The notes under the pieces are model-generated. The model saw only the letters and a program-made list of their open reading frames with translations. It had not been told where the DNA came from and did no database searches. Positions 16,570-26,546 of a stretch of 64,000 bases of DNA are shown piece after piece; positions within the stretch are counted from its first letter, which is position 1, and each line of letters starts with the position of its first letter. Where the stretch lies: the NCBI RefSeq assembly GCF_003050835.1, contig NZ_QAOJ01000006.1:186001-250000 (forward strand), read 5' to 3'. The position numbers and the translations under genes are program-made. Source of the DNA: Pseudomonas sp. GV071. Lineage in GTDB: Bacteria > Pseudomonadota > Gammaproteobacteria > Pseudomonadales > Pseudomonadaceae.

Positions 16570-17010
16570 ATGGACAAGATGAACCCGCTGGTGCCCGAGC
16601 TGATCGTCACCGACCTCGCGCAAAGCCTGGCCTTCTACTGCAATGTGCTGGGCTTCCATATCGAGTACCAACGCCCCGAGGACAAGTTCGCCTTCCTGTC
16701 TTTCCACGGCAGCCAGTTGATGCTCGAACAGGACGACCTCAGCGACTCGCCATGGCGTGTCGGCCCACTGGAGCAGCCCTTTGGCCGAGGCCTCAACCTC
16801 TCGATTCAGTGCCCTGACGTTCGCGCCTTGGCCGCCGCTATCAGCCAAGCCGGCCTTGCCTTACGCAAGCCGATTGAAGAGCGCTGGTATCGCCAGGACG
16901 ACCACTCCCACGGCGAGCTGAATTGTCTGCTGCAAGACCCGGACGGCTATCTGTTGCGCTTTACCCAGAGCCTGGGTTTGATCGCCAACACACAATTGCC
17001 CAGCGACTGA
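16570..17010 (+). CDS. VOC-superfamily protein, bleomycin-resistance type
   Basis: A 146-residue vicinal-oxygen-chelate protein. The paired beta-alpha-beta-beta-beta modules are seen as VPELIVTDLAQSLAFYCNVLG and NLSIQCPDVRALAAAISQAG, ending in LLQDPDGYLLRF. The pattern is that of the bleomycin-binding group, which sequesters the drug without catalysis, although such annotations often hide other small-molecule binders or dioxygenase-like enzymes. The start is ATG 16570 (MDKMNPLVPEL); ATG 16579 is also possible. It is followed after 37 bases by a methyltransferase gene in the same direction. Confidence 0.85.
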   Translation: MDKMNPLVPELIVTDLAQSLAFYCNVLGFHIEYQRPEDKFAFLSFHGSQLMLEQDDLSDSPWRVGPLEQPFGRGLNLSIQCPDVRALAAAISQAGLALRKPIEERWYRQDDHSHGELNCLLQDPDGYLLRFTQSLGLIANTQLPSD

Positions 17011-17047
17011 CATCGCTCCGCCTCACCTCACCGCAACGGATTGCCTT

Positions 17048-17869
17048 ATGCACAAGTCACTCGAGTTGAACAAAGCCAACTGGAACGAGCGCGCCGCGCT
17101 GCATGCGGCTTCGCCGGACTATGAAGTGGCGCATTTTCTCGCCGACCCCACGCACCTGTCGGCGGTGGTGCGCTTTGACCTGCCGCGCCTTGGTGACATC
17201 AGCGGCTTGAACGGCGTTCATCTGCAGTGCCACATCGGCACCGACACCCTGTCCCTGGCACGCCTGGGAGCAAGCATGAGCGGGCTGGATTTCTCCGCGG
17301 CATCGCTTGCGCAGGCCCACCAATTGGCCGCCGCTTGTGGCGCCGCTATCGACTATGTCGAGGCGTCGGTGGATGACGCGACGCAGGTGTTGGACGCCGG
17401 CAGTTTCGACCTGGTCTACACCGGCATCGGCGCCTTGGTCTGGTTGCCCAGCATCGATGACTGGGCGCGCACGGTAGCCGCCCTGCTGAAACCCGGCGGC
17501 CGGCTGTTTCTACGTGAAGGCCACCCAATGCTGTTGGCGGTGGACGAGGACTGCCCGCACGAACTGCGGATTACCCGGCCGTACTTCGAGCGCGCCGAAC
17601 CGACGGTATGGGACGACGACAGCACCTATGTGCAAGCCGACGCCACGCTCAACGCCACCATCACCCATGAGTGGAACCACGGTCTCGGCGAAGTAGTCTC
17701 CGCCCTGCTGCGCCACGGCCTGGCACTCACCGCCCTGGACGAGCATCAGAGCATTCCCTGGCAAGCGCTGCCTGGGCAAATGGTCCTGGGCGATGATGGC
17801 GAGTGGCGGCTCAAAGACCAGCCCTGGCGGCTGCCGCTGAGTTACACGTTACAAGCCATCAAGTTGTGA
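17048..17869 (+). CDS. Class I SAM-dependent methyltransferase
   Basis: A 273-residue methyltransferase with the Rossmann-like SAM fold. Motif I is the slightly atypical LQCHIGTDTLSLARLGASMSG (near residue 58), followed by LDFSAASLAQA, an acidic DLVYTGIGALVW (motif IV) and LLKPGGRLFLREGHP (motif V/VI). It resembles the SmtA/UbiE-like small-molecule methyltransferases. The substrate is unknown. It lies between a VOC protein and a beta-lactamase-fold hydrolase, all co-directional, which may be a loose drug- or metabolite-modification group. Confidence 0.9.
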   Translation: MHKSLELNKANWNERAALHAASPDYEVAHFLADPTHLSAVVRFDLPRLGDISGLNGVHLQCHIGTDTLSLARLGASMSGLDFSAASLAQAHQLAAACGAAIDYVEASVDDATQVLDAGSFDLVYTGIGALVWLPSIDDWARTVAALLKPGGRLFLREGHPMLLAVDEDCPHELRITRPYFERAEPTVWDDDSTYVQADATLNATITHEWNHGLGEVVSALLRHGLALTALDEHQSIPWQALPGQMVLGDDGEWRLKDQPWRLPLSYTLQAIKL

Positions 17870-17910
17870 ACACGCAGCCTTTGCCCGATTTAAAAGGACA
17901 GTCCGCCCCC

Positions 17911-18795
17911 ATGCGCTATTCCCTTGTCGCCAACGGCGAGCCACTTCCCTCTGCCCAACCGGAGACGGTCGTACCCTGGTGGAGCTTCGGCAAAACCGTG
18001 TTGGCGGCCACTGCGTTAACGCTGGTGCGTGACGGTTTGCTCGGCCTGGATGATCAGGTCGCCGCCGGGCCCTTCACCCTGCGCCAACTGCTGCAGCACC
18101 AAGCCGGCCTGGCCGATTATTCAGAACTGCCGGCCTACCATGCCGCTGTCGCTGCCGGTGATACACCATGGCCGCTCAACGAAATGCTGCAGCGCCTGGA
18201 GGCAGGTCGCCTGCGTTATCCGCCGGGCAGCCAATGGCGCTACTCCAATGTGGGTTACAGCTACGTCGCGCAACTGATCGAACGCAGCACTGATTTGCCG
18301 CTGCAGGAGGCCCTGCAACAACGCCTCTTCCGCCCACTGGAGTTGTCGGCGATCACCCTGGCGACCACTCCGGAACAACTGAGCGTCGTCGACTTGGGCG
18401 TAGCAGCTGGTTACCACCCCGGCTGGGTCTACCACGGTTTGCTGATAGGCTCGCTCGCTGAGGCCGCGTTGTTGCTGGAGCGCTTGCTCACTAGCGACCT
18501 GCTGCCCCGCACCCTGCTCGAAGATTTGCAAAACACCCGCGTGCTCGGCGGCCCCCTACCCGGTCGACCATGGGCGGCGCCGGGGTATGCCCTAGGCTTG
18601 ATGAGCGGCGTCACCCACAACGGCCTGACCCTGCGCGGCCATACCGGCAGCGGGCCGGGCAGCAATATTGCGGTCTATCACTGCCGGCATGAGGGCCGCA
18701 GCGCCACCTGCGCCGTGTTCAACGAGCACGAAGACCAAGGCGCCGTTGAGACACAAGCGCTGCATCACCTGACCGCGGCGCTGCAGCATGGATAA
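17911..18795 (+). CDS. Serine hydrolase of the class C beta-lactamase / penicillin-binding fold
   Basis: A 294-residue serine hydrolase. The start at 17911 (MRYSLVANGEPL) follows AAAAGGA; the longer frame from 17803 overlaps the methyltransferase and is rejected. The SxxK motif is in WWSFGKTV (near residue 27), the YxN motif is YSNVGYSY (near residue 115), and a C-terminal HTGSGPGSN stands for the KTG-like box. No signal peptide is visible, so it is probably cytoplasmic, like EstB-type esterases. True beta-lactamase activity should not be assumed. Confidence 0.85.
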   Translation: MRYSLVANGEPLPSAQPETVVPWWSFGKTVLAATALTLVRDGLLGLDDQVAAGPFTLRQLLQHQAGLADYSELPAYHAAVAAGDTPWPLNEMLQRLEAGRLRYPPGSQWRYSNVGYSYVAQLIERSTDLPLQEALQQRLFRPLELSAITLATTPEQLSVVDLGVAAGYHPGWVYHGLLIGSLAEAALLLERLLTSDLLPRTLLEDLQNTRVLGGPLPGRPWAAPGYALGLMSGVTHNGLTLRGHTGSGPGSNIAVYHCRHEGRSATCAVFNEHEDQGAVETQALHHLTAALQHG

Positions 18796-18912
18796 CCCCC
18801 ACACCCTGGTCACCCGCTTTTAGACCCCGGACCCGCGAGTCGCACCTGGCGCGAGCAGGCGCAGATAAGCAACGATCACTCACCCCACTTTTTTTCCTTA
18901 GCCAGGCCACCC

Positions 18913-19653
18913 ATGCCCCTCTTCGAACTCATCCGCGATGCCAAACACCTGGTGGTTTTCACCGGCGCCGGGGTGTCGGCGGAAAGCGGTATTGCGACCT
19001 TTCGTGATGCGTTGACCGGGTTGTGGGAACGCTACGACCCGGCGCAGTTGGCGACGGCTGAGGCGTTTCGCCGTGACCCGGCGCTGGTCTGGGGTTGGTA
19101 TGAGTCGCGGCGCTTGCAGGTGCTCAAGGCGCAACCCAATCCAGCGCATCGGGCGATTGCCGCGCTGGCTCGGCAGGTGCCTGAGCTGACCCTGATTACC
19201 CAGAATGTCGATGACCTGCATGAGCGCGCCGGCAGCCCTGAGGTGATTCATCTGCATGGCAGCCTGCACCACCCCCGTTGCTTTGCCTGCAATCGGCCGA
19301 TAGCGCTGGAGCCGACTTCAGTGGCGGTTAACGGGCCGCAGGAGCCGCCGCGCTGCCAAGGTTGCAACGGCCGTGCGCGACCGGGAGTGGTGTGGTTTGG
19401 CGAGGCGTTGCCGGAGCGCGCGATACGCACGGCGATGGATGCGGCCAAGCGTTGCGATTGCCTGTTGTCGATCGGCACCTCGGGCGTGGTGATGCCGGCG
19501 GCGCTGATTCCACAGGTGGCGCTGGAGGCTGGCGCGAACGTTATCCACATCAATATGCAGCCGGTGGAATGCCGCGCGGACAACGAACACTCGCTGATCG
19601 GCGCCGCCGGTAAACTGTTGCCCGCGCTGTGCCAGCAGGCTTTTCCCGCCTAA
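18913..19653 (+). CDS. Sir2-family NAD-dependent protein deacylase, class III (CobB-like)
   Basis: A 246-residue sirtuin. The NAD site GAGVSAESGIATFRD is near residue 19, TQNVDDLHERAG near 97, the catalytic His in HLHGS near 112, and a zinc site of two pairs (CFAC and CQGC). It has the WYESRR segment: a Tyr-x-x-Arg pair that in class III sirtuins (SIRT5, E. coli CobB) binds acidic acyl groups. It may therefore remove succinyl or malonyl as well as acetyl groups from lysines. It is monocistronic, convergent with the arylsulfatase gene 31 bases on. The symbol cobB is withheld because Pseudomonas also uses it for cobalamin synthesis. Confidence 0.93.
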   Translation: MPLFELIRDAKHLVVFTGAGVSAESGIATFRDALTGLWERYDPAQLATAEAFRRDPALVWGWYESRRLQVLKAQPNPAHRAIAALARQVPELTLITQNVDDLHERAGSPEVIHLHGSLHHPRCFACNRPIALEPTSVAVNGPQEPPRCQGCNGRARPGVVWFGEALPERAIRTAMDAAKRCDCLLSIGTSGVVMPAALIPQVALEAGANVIHINMQPVECRADNEHSLIGAAGKLLPALCQQAFPA

Positions 19654-19684
19654 CCTGCGAGCGGCGTGCGAGCGAGAACGCGGC

Positions 19685-21397
<1,713 letters not shown>

Positions 21398-21614
21398 CTA
21401 TTAAAGAGAGCGCTCGTGATCACTGGCCAGTTCCTTTCCTGAATATTTTTGATGCTTTTTTGGCATGTATCAGCAGGGCGTGCCTCCTCTGAATGTGCCC
21501 ACTTGCGACCACCAACACGCCACTGTCCGCGACCTTTACCTCATTCAGAAAAGATAAATCACACGTCCTTTGCATATCGGAGCGGCAGTTTCGTTTGGCT
21601 GAACAGGAATACTC

Positions 21615-21662
21615 GGTGGGTATAGTGTTGATAAATCTTCAACGGTGGTTATTATACCCACC
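21615..21662 (+). promoter_or_regulatory. hicAB promoter with nested inverted-repeat operator
   Basis: GGTGGGTATA (21615-21624) and TATACCCACC (21653-21662) are exact 10-base inverted arms. Nested inside, GTTGA (21627-21631) and TCAAC (21639-21643) pair again. TTGATA (21628-21633) and TATTAT (21650-21655), 16 bases apart, form a sigma-70 promoter, so the outer right arm overlaps the -10. The ribosome site of hicA follows. This is what is expected of autorepression by HicB. The rest of the 318-base gap to atsA (21359-21614) shows no gene. Confidence 0.7.
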
Positions 21663-21676
21663 AGCAGGAAGCAGAA

Positions 21677-21889
21677 ATGGGCAGCAAAAATAGCCGCAAG
21701 CTGATAGCAACGGTCATGGCCGATGGTTGGTATCTGGTTCGGGTCACGGGAAGCCACCATCACTTTAAACACCCCACAAAGAGTGGCTTAGTAACGATTC
21801 CTCACCCGAAAAAAGACTTACAGATCAAAACGGTAAACAGCATTTTGAAACAAGCTCAGCTCACCCTGACCGGCGCATTTTTAGCTTAG
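21677..21889 (+). CDS. hicA: HicA-family mRNA interferase toxin
   Basis: A 70-residue toxin with the double-stranded-RNA-binding-like HicA fold. The conserved core is present: SRKLIATVMADGWYLVRVTG, then SHHHFKHP with the catalytic histidine, then GLVTIPHPKKDLQIKTVNSILKQA. It cleaves mRNA independently of ribosomes when not bound by HicB. The start at 21677 follows AGGAAG. It precedes hicB by 14 bases under a shared promoter. All key residues are intact, so the module looks functional. The final residues (LTLTGAFLA) extend slightly beyond many family members. Confidence 0.92.
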   Translation: MGSKNSRKLIATVMADGWYLVRVTGSHHHFKHPTKSGLVTIPHPKKDLQIKTVNSILKQAQLTLTGAFLA

Positions 21890-21903
21890 AAGGAAACCAG
21901 ACC

Positions 21904-22311
21904 ATGCTTTATCCAATCGCAATCCTTCCCGGTGATGATGACCACGCCTGGGGGGTTGAAGTACCCGACATCCCAGGCTGTTTTTCGGCGGGCGATGATC
22001 TAGACGATGCGATGGCCATGGCGCGCGAAGCCATTGAAGGCCATTTGCAACTGCTGGCCGAAGAGGGTGGCGCTATTCCGATCGCCAACAAAGTAACCGT
22101 ACACGCAGCAAACCCCGACTTTGCTGGCTGTATCTGGGCGTTGGTGGATATCGACGTGACCCAATATATGGGCCGCGCCGAAAAGCTGAACATCACCCTG
22201 CCGGGTTACCTGCTCAAGCGTATTGATGACTATGTGAAAAGCCATCCGGACCAAAAAAGCCGTTCGGGCTTTCTGGCAAGCGCAGCGCTCAAAGTACTGC
22301 AGGGCGCTTGA
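21904..22311 (+). CDS. hicB: HicB-family antitoxin
   Basis: A 135-residue antitoxin. The N-terminal partly degraded RNase H-like domain has VEVPDIPGCFSAGDDLDDAM and AREAIEGHLQLLAEEG. The C-terminal DNA-binding portion (NITLPGYLLKRIDDYVKSHP, then SRSGFLASAALKVL) is of the ribbon-helix-helix type. It neutralises HicA and represses the operon, most likely through the inverted repeat at 21615-21662. It follows hicA by 14 bases. A REP-containing gap separates it from the convergent deacetylase-like gene. Confidence 0.92.
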   Translation: MLYPIAILPGDDDHAWGVEVPDIPGCFSAGDDLDDAMAMAREAIEGHLQLLAEEGGAIPIANKVTVHAANPDFAGCIWALVDIDVTQYMGRAEKLNITLPGYLLKRIDDYVKSHPDQKSRSGFLASAALKVLQGA

Positions 22312-22358
22312 ACAACAAGGGCGCGCCACTGCTCCGGCAAAAGGACGACACCGGCCTC

Positions 22359-22491
22359 GTAGGAGCGGCTTTAGCCGCGATGCTTCTGGCATGTCCACCC
22401 AAGCCCCACCTTTTCCAGGCCCGGCCAATCGAGGCTGAAGCTTCTCCCACAAGGGTCGCGGTCTAGCGTGGGAACGCTTCTGCCGCGATGC
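22359..22491. repeat. REP element and degenerate copies
   Basis: GTAGGAGCGGCTTTAGCCGCGA (written in two parts GTAGGAGCGG and CTTTAGCCGCGA, 22359-22380) is a clear REP unit. Degenerate relatives follow in both orientations at about 22429-22491 (GAGGCTGAAGCTTCTCCCAC and GCTTCTGCCGCGATGCG). They lie in the convergent gap after hicB and the deacetylase-like gene. Confidence 0.75.
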
Positions 22492-22492
22492 G

Positions 22493-23596
22493 TTAGAACC
22501 GCCACCCCACTTTCTCCAACGCTTGCGCCAACGCTTCAATATCCGCCTCACTACGCCCGGCAAACGCCGGCATATACGCCAACGGGTCCGGCAGGCTTGA
22601 GGCCTGGCCGATAAACCCTTGCGTGGCGGCATGCAGGCAGTAGGCGCTGTAGGCCGGGTTGTAGCCGCCCTCCTGCACCACCAGCAGCCGTCCTTCGCAG
22701 AGTTCGTCGGCCAACTGTCGAGCACGTTGGGCCAGGTGGTTGAAGCCTTGCATGGTCAGCAACTGGCGGCCGTTGGGGTCGAACTGCGAGGCGTCCAGGC
22801 CGTTGGCGATGATCAGCAGTTGCGGTGCGAACGCTTTGATTGCCGGCGCCACAAACCGCTCGAAGGCCATCGCGTAGGTCAAGTCATCGGCGCCCATCGG
22901 CAGCGGGATATTCAGGTTGCTGCCCTCGCCCGCGCCTTCGCCACGCTCATCCACCGCACCGGTTTGCGGGTGGCTGGGGCCCCAGGCGCCGTGGTCCATG
23001 TGCAGGGAGATGGTCAGCACCGTCGGGTCGGCATAGAAGCCGGCCTGGGTGCCGTTGCCGTGGTGCACGTCCCAGTCGACGATGGCCACGCGCTCCAGGC
23101 CCGCAGCACGCGCGGCCTGAGCCGCCACGGCCACGTTGTTGAAGAAGCAGTACCCATCGGCCATGGCCGGCGCCGCGTGGTGGCCTGGTGGGCGCACCAG
23201 GGCCATGGCCGGACGGCGGCTGGCCAGGGTTTGCTCCAGGGCCGCGATGCTGGTACCCGCGGCAGCCAACAAGCCGGACAGGCTGCCAGGATTCATCAGC
23301 GTGGTGCTGCTGAAACGCCGGCCACTGCCATCGGCGCTTTCGATACTGCGCAGGTAATCTGCCGTGTGAAAGCGCAGCAGCTCGGCCTCGCTGGCGTGCC
23401 GCCCGGCATGCCAGGCCAACTGCTCAGCCACCGGGCCATTGCGCAGTACCGCACGCATGTTGACCAGGCGCGGGCTGCTTTCCGGGTGCTGGGTCTGGTG
23501 GTCCAGCAGGTCACTGGGCGGCGCTTCGAACACGCCAAACCCGGTGTCGTGGCGCAGTACGTCGTCGTGCCAGAACACATCCATTGCTTTGCTCAT
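22493..23596 (-). CDS. Histone-deacetylase-like amidohydrolase (class II HDAH type)
   Basis: A 367-residue zinc amidohydrolase of the histone deacetylase superfamily. Catalytic and zinc residues are visible in RPPGHHAAP, GYCFFNNVAVAA, VDWDVHHGNGTQ, GLDASQFDPNG and VVQEGGYNP. The overall pattern is very like bacterial HDAHs, which remove acetyl groups from small amines such as acetylpolyamines, or from proteins. It is the last gene of an operon with a creatinase-like M24 protein (10-base gap) and a polyamine-type ABC importer. Release of an acyl group from an imported amine is therefore the likely role. It is cytoplasmic, with no signal peptide. Confidence 0.9.
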   Translation of the reverse strand: MSKAMDVFWHDDVLRHDTGFGVFEAPPSDLLDHQTQHPESSPRLVNMRAVLRNGPVAEQLAWHAGRHASEAELLRFHTADYLRSIESADGSGRRFSSTTLMNPGSLSGLLAAAGTSIAALEQTLASRRPAMALVRPPGHHAAPAMADGYCFFNNVAVAAQAARAAGLERVAIVDWDVHHGNGTQAGFYADPTVLTISLHMDHGAWGPSHPQTGAVDERGEGAGEGSNLNIPLPMGADDLTYAMAFERFVAPAIKAFAPQLLIIANGLDASQFDPNGRQLLTMQGFNHLAQRARQLADELCEGRLLVVQEGGYNPAYSAYCLHAATQGFIGQASSLPDPLAYMPAFAGRSEADIEALAQALEKVGWRF

Positions 23597-23606
23597 GCCG
23601 TGTTCC

Positions 23607-24758
23607 TCAGTCGATCACGTGCAGCTCGGGTGGAATCTCCGAGAGGCTCTGCGAGCCGTCTTTGCCGCACAAAACGGTGTCGCCCAATTTCAGCCCAAAG
23701 CCTTCTTTGTACAGCGACAGGTTGGGTTCGATGGAGAACGACATGTTCGGCTGGAACACATGGTCATCGGCTTCGTCGACCATCATCGCTTCCAGCCAGG
23801 TCGGCGGGTACGCCAGGCCCAGGCTGTAGCCGATGCGGTGCACGCGGGTACGCGACAGGTCGATGCGGTCGAGAATCTCGTTGCACACGCGGTTGGCCTC
23901 GCCCACCGGGGTGCCCGGTTTGGCGATATCGACGGCGGCGTTGAAGGCTTCGGTGAGCAGGGTCGACACCTCACGCACCCGTGCGGTCGGCTTACCGATG
24001 ACCGCGGTGCGCATCAAAATGGCGTGGTAACGGTTGCACACCCCGGCGTGCTCGAGGATCACCACGTCACCCGGGCTGATGGTCAGGCGGTGCGGCATGG
24101 CGTGGGTCATGGTGCTACGCCGGCCGGTGGCGCACATCGGGCTGATGGCAGCGTACTCGCTGCCGGCATCACCCAGGGCTTTGGCGACGATGCCGGAGAT
24201 CTGTACTTCCGACATGCCCGGACGCAGCGCTTCAAACGCGGCGCGCATGCCCTGGTCGGCCATGCGTGCGGCGCTGCGTTGGTATTCGATTTCTTCGGCG
24301 GTTTTGATCAGCCGCTCTTCTGCCACTACCACCGAAGCATCTTCAAAATGGGCGTGCGGCATATGGCGCAGCAGCGTGGTGTATTGCAGCGCGCTGAAGG
24401 TCGAAGCCTGCATTTCCAGGCCGATGCGGCCCTGGCTCAGGCCCAGGCCTTCAAGGGAATCGGCGACGATGCGCAGCGGGTCCTGCTTGGCGATGTCGTA
24501 GAAGATGCCCTCTTCCAGGCACGACAGTTCGTAGGTGCACGGCTCTTCGCTGGTGCGGGTGAGGAAGATCGGGTTGGCCAGTTTCGGCGAGATGATCAGT
24601 GCCTGGTACCAAAGAAACCCCAGGCTGTCGAAACCGGTCAGGTAGTTGATGTTGTCCGGGTAGTTGATCACCAGCGCATCGAGGCCACGCTCGCTCATGC
24701 GGCGCTTAACGGCTTCGATACGTTGACGGTAAGTGCGCAGTGGAAAAGCAGTCATCAT
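23607..24758 (-). CDS. M24-fold (creatinase/ectoine-hydrolase-like) hydrolase lacking metal ligands
   Basis: A 383-residue pita-bread-fold protein with the N-terminal creatinase domain (about 10-150) and the M24 C-terminal domain. In metallo-aminopeptidases two aspartates occur in the pattern VDxG...YxSDxxRT. Here the segment reads ILEHAGVCNRYHAILMRT, so the positions are His237 and Ile247, and the last glutamate region reads GFGLKLGDTVL. The dinuclear metal site is thus lost, as in creatinase and, as I recall, ectoine hydrolase DoeA, which cleave C-N bonds without metal. A peptidase label would mislead. It is co-transcribed with the deacetylase-like gene, as a hydrolase and a deacetylase are in ectoine breakdown. 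Confidence 0.85.
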   Translation of the reverse strand: MMTAFPLRTYRQRIEAVKRRMSERGLDALVINYPDNINYLTGFDSLGFLWYQALIISPKLANPIFLTRTSEEPCTYELSCLEEGIFYDIAKQDPLRIVADSLEGLGLSQGRIGLEMQASTFSALQYTTLLRHMPHAHFEDASVVVAEERLIKTAEEIEYQRSAARMADQGMRAAFEALRPGMSEVQISGIVAKALGDAGSEYAAISPMCATGRRSTMTHAMPHRLTISPGDVVILEHAGVCNRYHAILMRTAVIGKPTARVREVSTLLTEAFNAAVDIAKPGTPVGEANRVCNEILDRIDLSRTRVHRIGYSLGLAYPPTWLEAMMVDEADDHVFQPNMSFSIEPNLSLYKEGFGLKLGDTVLCGKDGSQSLSEIPPELHVID

Positions 24759-24836
24759 GAGGAATCCCTCCTTAGGGAAAAGGTGCTTGGTGTGTTCTGG
24801 TTTTTTTACTGAGTAATGCGTTGAAGCCTGGGCCGG

Positions 24837-25688
24837 CTAGCGGCCCGGTGATGAGCTGTGGTCATGCCGGTACATGCGCACCAGCAACACCACCAGGGTG
24901 ATCAGTACCATCACGGTGGACACCGCGGCGATGGCCGGGTCGAGGTTGTAGCGCAGGCCATCCCAGATGCGCTTGGGCAGGGTGATCACGTGCAGGCCGC
25001 TGGTGAACAGGGTCACCACCACCTCCTCCCAGGACATGATGAAGGCCATGAAAAAACTCCCGGCCAGGCCGCCCCGCACGTTGGGCATCAGCACCTGGCG
25101 GATGGTCATGCCCAGTCCGGCGCCGAGGGAGCGCGAGGCTTTGTACAGGCTGGTGTCGAGCCGGCTGTAGGCCACCAGCATGGCGATCAGCGAGTACGGC
25201 AAGGCCATCATCAGGTGGCCGAAGCCGACGCCGATCAAGGAGTCCAACTGCTGCACCCGCGCGCCGAGGTAATAAATCGACATGGCCGACACCACCTGCG
25301 GCACGATCATCGGCAGCAGCACAGTGGCGGTCAGCAGCACGCGGTAACGCGGCTCCAGCCAGATGCCGGTGGCGAACAGAAACGACAGCACGGTGCTGAC
25401 CACCCCCACCCCCACGGCCAGGCCGAGGCTCTGCACAATCGAGCTGAGCCAGGCACTGTCGAGCAACGTCAGGTAGTGGCGCAGCGACCAGGCACCGTCC
25501 GGGAACGACAGGTAGCGCTGGTCACCGAACGACAGCGGCACGATCACCAGAATTGGCAGCAGCAGAAACAGCGCAGCCAACAACAGGGCGGCCAGCGACA
25601 GCAACTTGGCAATATTCAGCGGCGGCTTGTAGCCCCGAGGCGCGGCAATCGCCACGCTGGCGCTGCTCAAGGTGCGTACCGTACTCAT
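24837..25688 (-). CDS. ABC transporter permease (PotC-like)
   Basis: A 283-residue inner-membrane permease with about six membrane segments and the cytoplasmic EAA-type loop ASRSLGAGLGMTIRQVLMPN near residue 190. The start at 25688 overlaps the stop of the upstream permease gene by four bases (ATGA), so the longer frame to 25745 is rejected. It pairs with the 25685-26545 permease, the binding protein and the ATPase to form a polyamine/spermidine-type importer. About 78 bases separate it from the M24 gene downstream. Confidence 0.92.
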   Translation of the reverse strand: MSTVRTLSSASVAIAAPRGYKPPLNIAKLLSLAALLLAALFLLLPILVIVPLSFGDQRYLSFPDGAWSLRHYLTLLDSAWLSSIVQSLGLAVGVGVVSTVLSFLFATGIWLEPRYRVLLTATVLLPMIVPQVVSAMSIYYLGARVQQLDSLIGVGFGHLMMALPYSLIAMLVAYSRLDTSLYKASRSLGAGLGMTIRQVLMPNVRGGLAGSFFMAFIMSWEEVVVTLFTSGLHVITLPKRIWDGLRYNLDPAIAAVSTVMVLITLVVLLVRMYRHDHSSSPGR

Positions 25689-26545
25689 GCCTGCCTCCCG
25701 GTAAAGCGGCCGAAGCCGACCAACTTGCCAAACACCACGGCGCACACCGCCACCATTGCCATCAGCACGATGCTCAGTGCCGCGCCCAGCCCCCAGTTGG
25801 AGAGTTGGAACATCTGGATATAGATACTCTCGGCCAGCATCGCCGCCTTACCGCCGCCCAGCAGCGCCGGCGTGACGAAGCAACCGAGGCTGAACACGAA
25901 CACCGTCGCCGAGGCCGCTGCCACGCCCGGCAGGGTCAGTGGCAAGAACACATCGCGCAGGCTCAGCCAGCGCCCTGCCCCCAGGCTGCTGGCCGCCCGC
26001 AGCAGGCGGTCATCGACCTGGCTCATCGACGACAACAGCGGCAATACCGCGTACGGCACCATGAAATGCACCATGCCGATCAGCGCGCCCAACTCGTTAC
26101 GCACCAGCGCCAGGGGTTCGTCCACCAGCCCCAGGCCCAAAAGGCCCTGGTTGATCAGGCCGTCGTTGCGCAGCAGTACCAGCCAGGCGAACGCACGAAT
26201 CAGCATCGACAGCCAGAACGGCAGCAGCACGAACAACTCGATCATCAGCCGCCCACGCGCCGAGGCAAATCGCCAGCGAAAGGCGATCAGGTAGGCGATG
26301 GCCACGCTGATCAACGTAGTCAGCAGGCAGATGCGCAAGGTGCGCCAGATCACCGCCTGAATCGCCGCGCTGTCGACAATGGCCGCATAGTTCTGCAGGC
26401 CGACCTTGGGCAGGCTGAGGCTCCAGCCCAGCACACCAAGGGTCGGCAACAGGTAACCGAGCAGAATCAACAGCGGCAGCGGCAGAATCAGCAGCGCGTA
26501 GATGCGCAGCGTGCCCTGCCCGGCTCTTCCTTTGGCAATGGCCAT
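25685..26545 (-). CDS. ABC transporter permease (PotB-like)
   Basis: A 286-residue permease, six predicted membrane segments, with the EAA-type loop AASSLGAGRWLSLRDVFLPL. The start ATG at 26545 comes one base after the stop of the binding-protein gene, so coupling is tight; an in-frame TTG at 26557 is less likely. It forms the heterodimeric channel with the downstream PotC-like permease. Family members move putrescine, spermidine or related cationic amines; the actual substrate is not known. Confidence 0.92.
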   Translation of the reverse strand: MAIAKGRAGQGTLRIYALLILPLPLLILLGYLLPTLGVLGWSLSLPKVGLQNYAAIVDSAAIQAVIWRTLRICLLTTLISVAIAYLIAFRWRFASARGRLMIELFVLLPFWLSMLIRAFAWLVLLRNDGLINQGLLGLGLVDEPLALVRNELGALIGMVHFMVPYAVLPLLSSMSQVDDRLLRAASSLGAGRWLSLRDVFLPLTLPGVAAASATVFVFSLGCFVTPALLGGGKAAMLAESIYIQMFQLSNWGLGAALSIVLMAMVAVCAVVFGKLVGFGRFTGRQA

Positions 26546-26546
26546 A

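Noticed and set aside
17911..18795. True beta-lactamase resistance gene
   Set aside because: The fold and SxxK/YxN motifs fit, but there is no signal peptide and the KTG box is changed, so an esterase-like role is more likely.
22619..23944. 441-codon plus-strand frame over the deacetylase and M24 genes
   Set aside because: It runs antisense across two well-supported genes and shows no recognisable domain.
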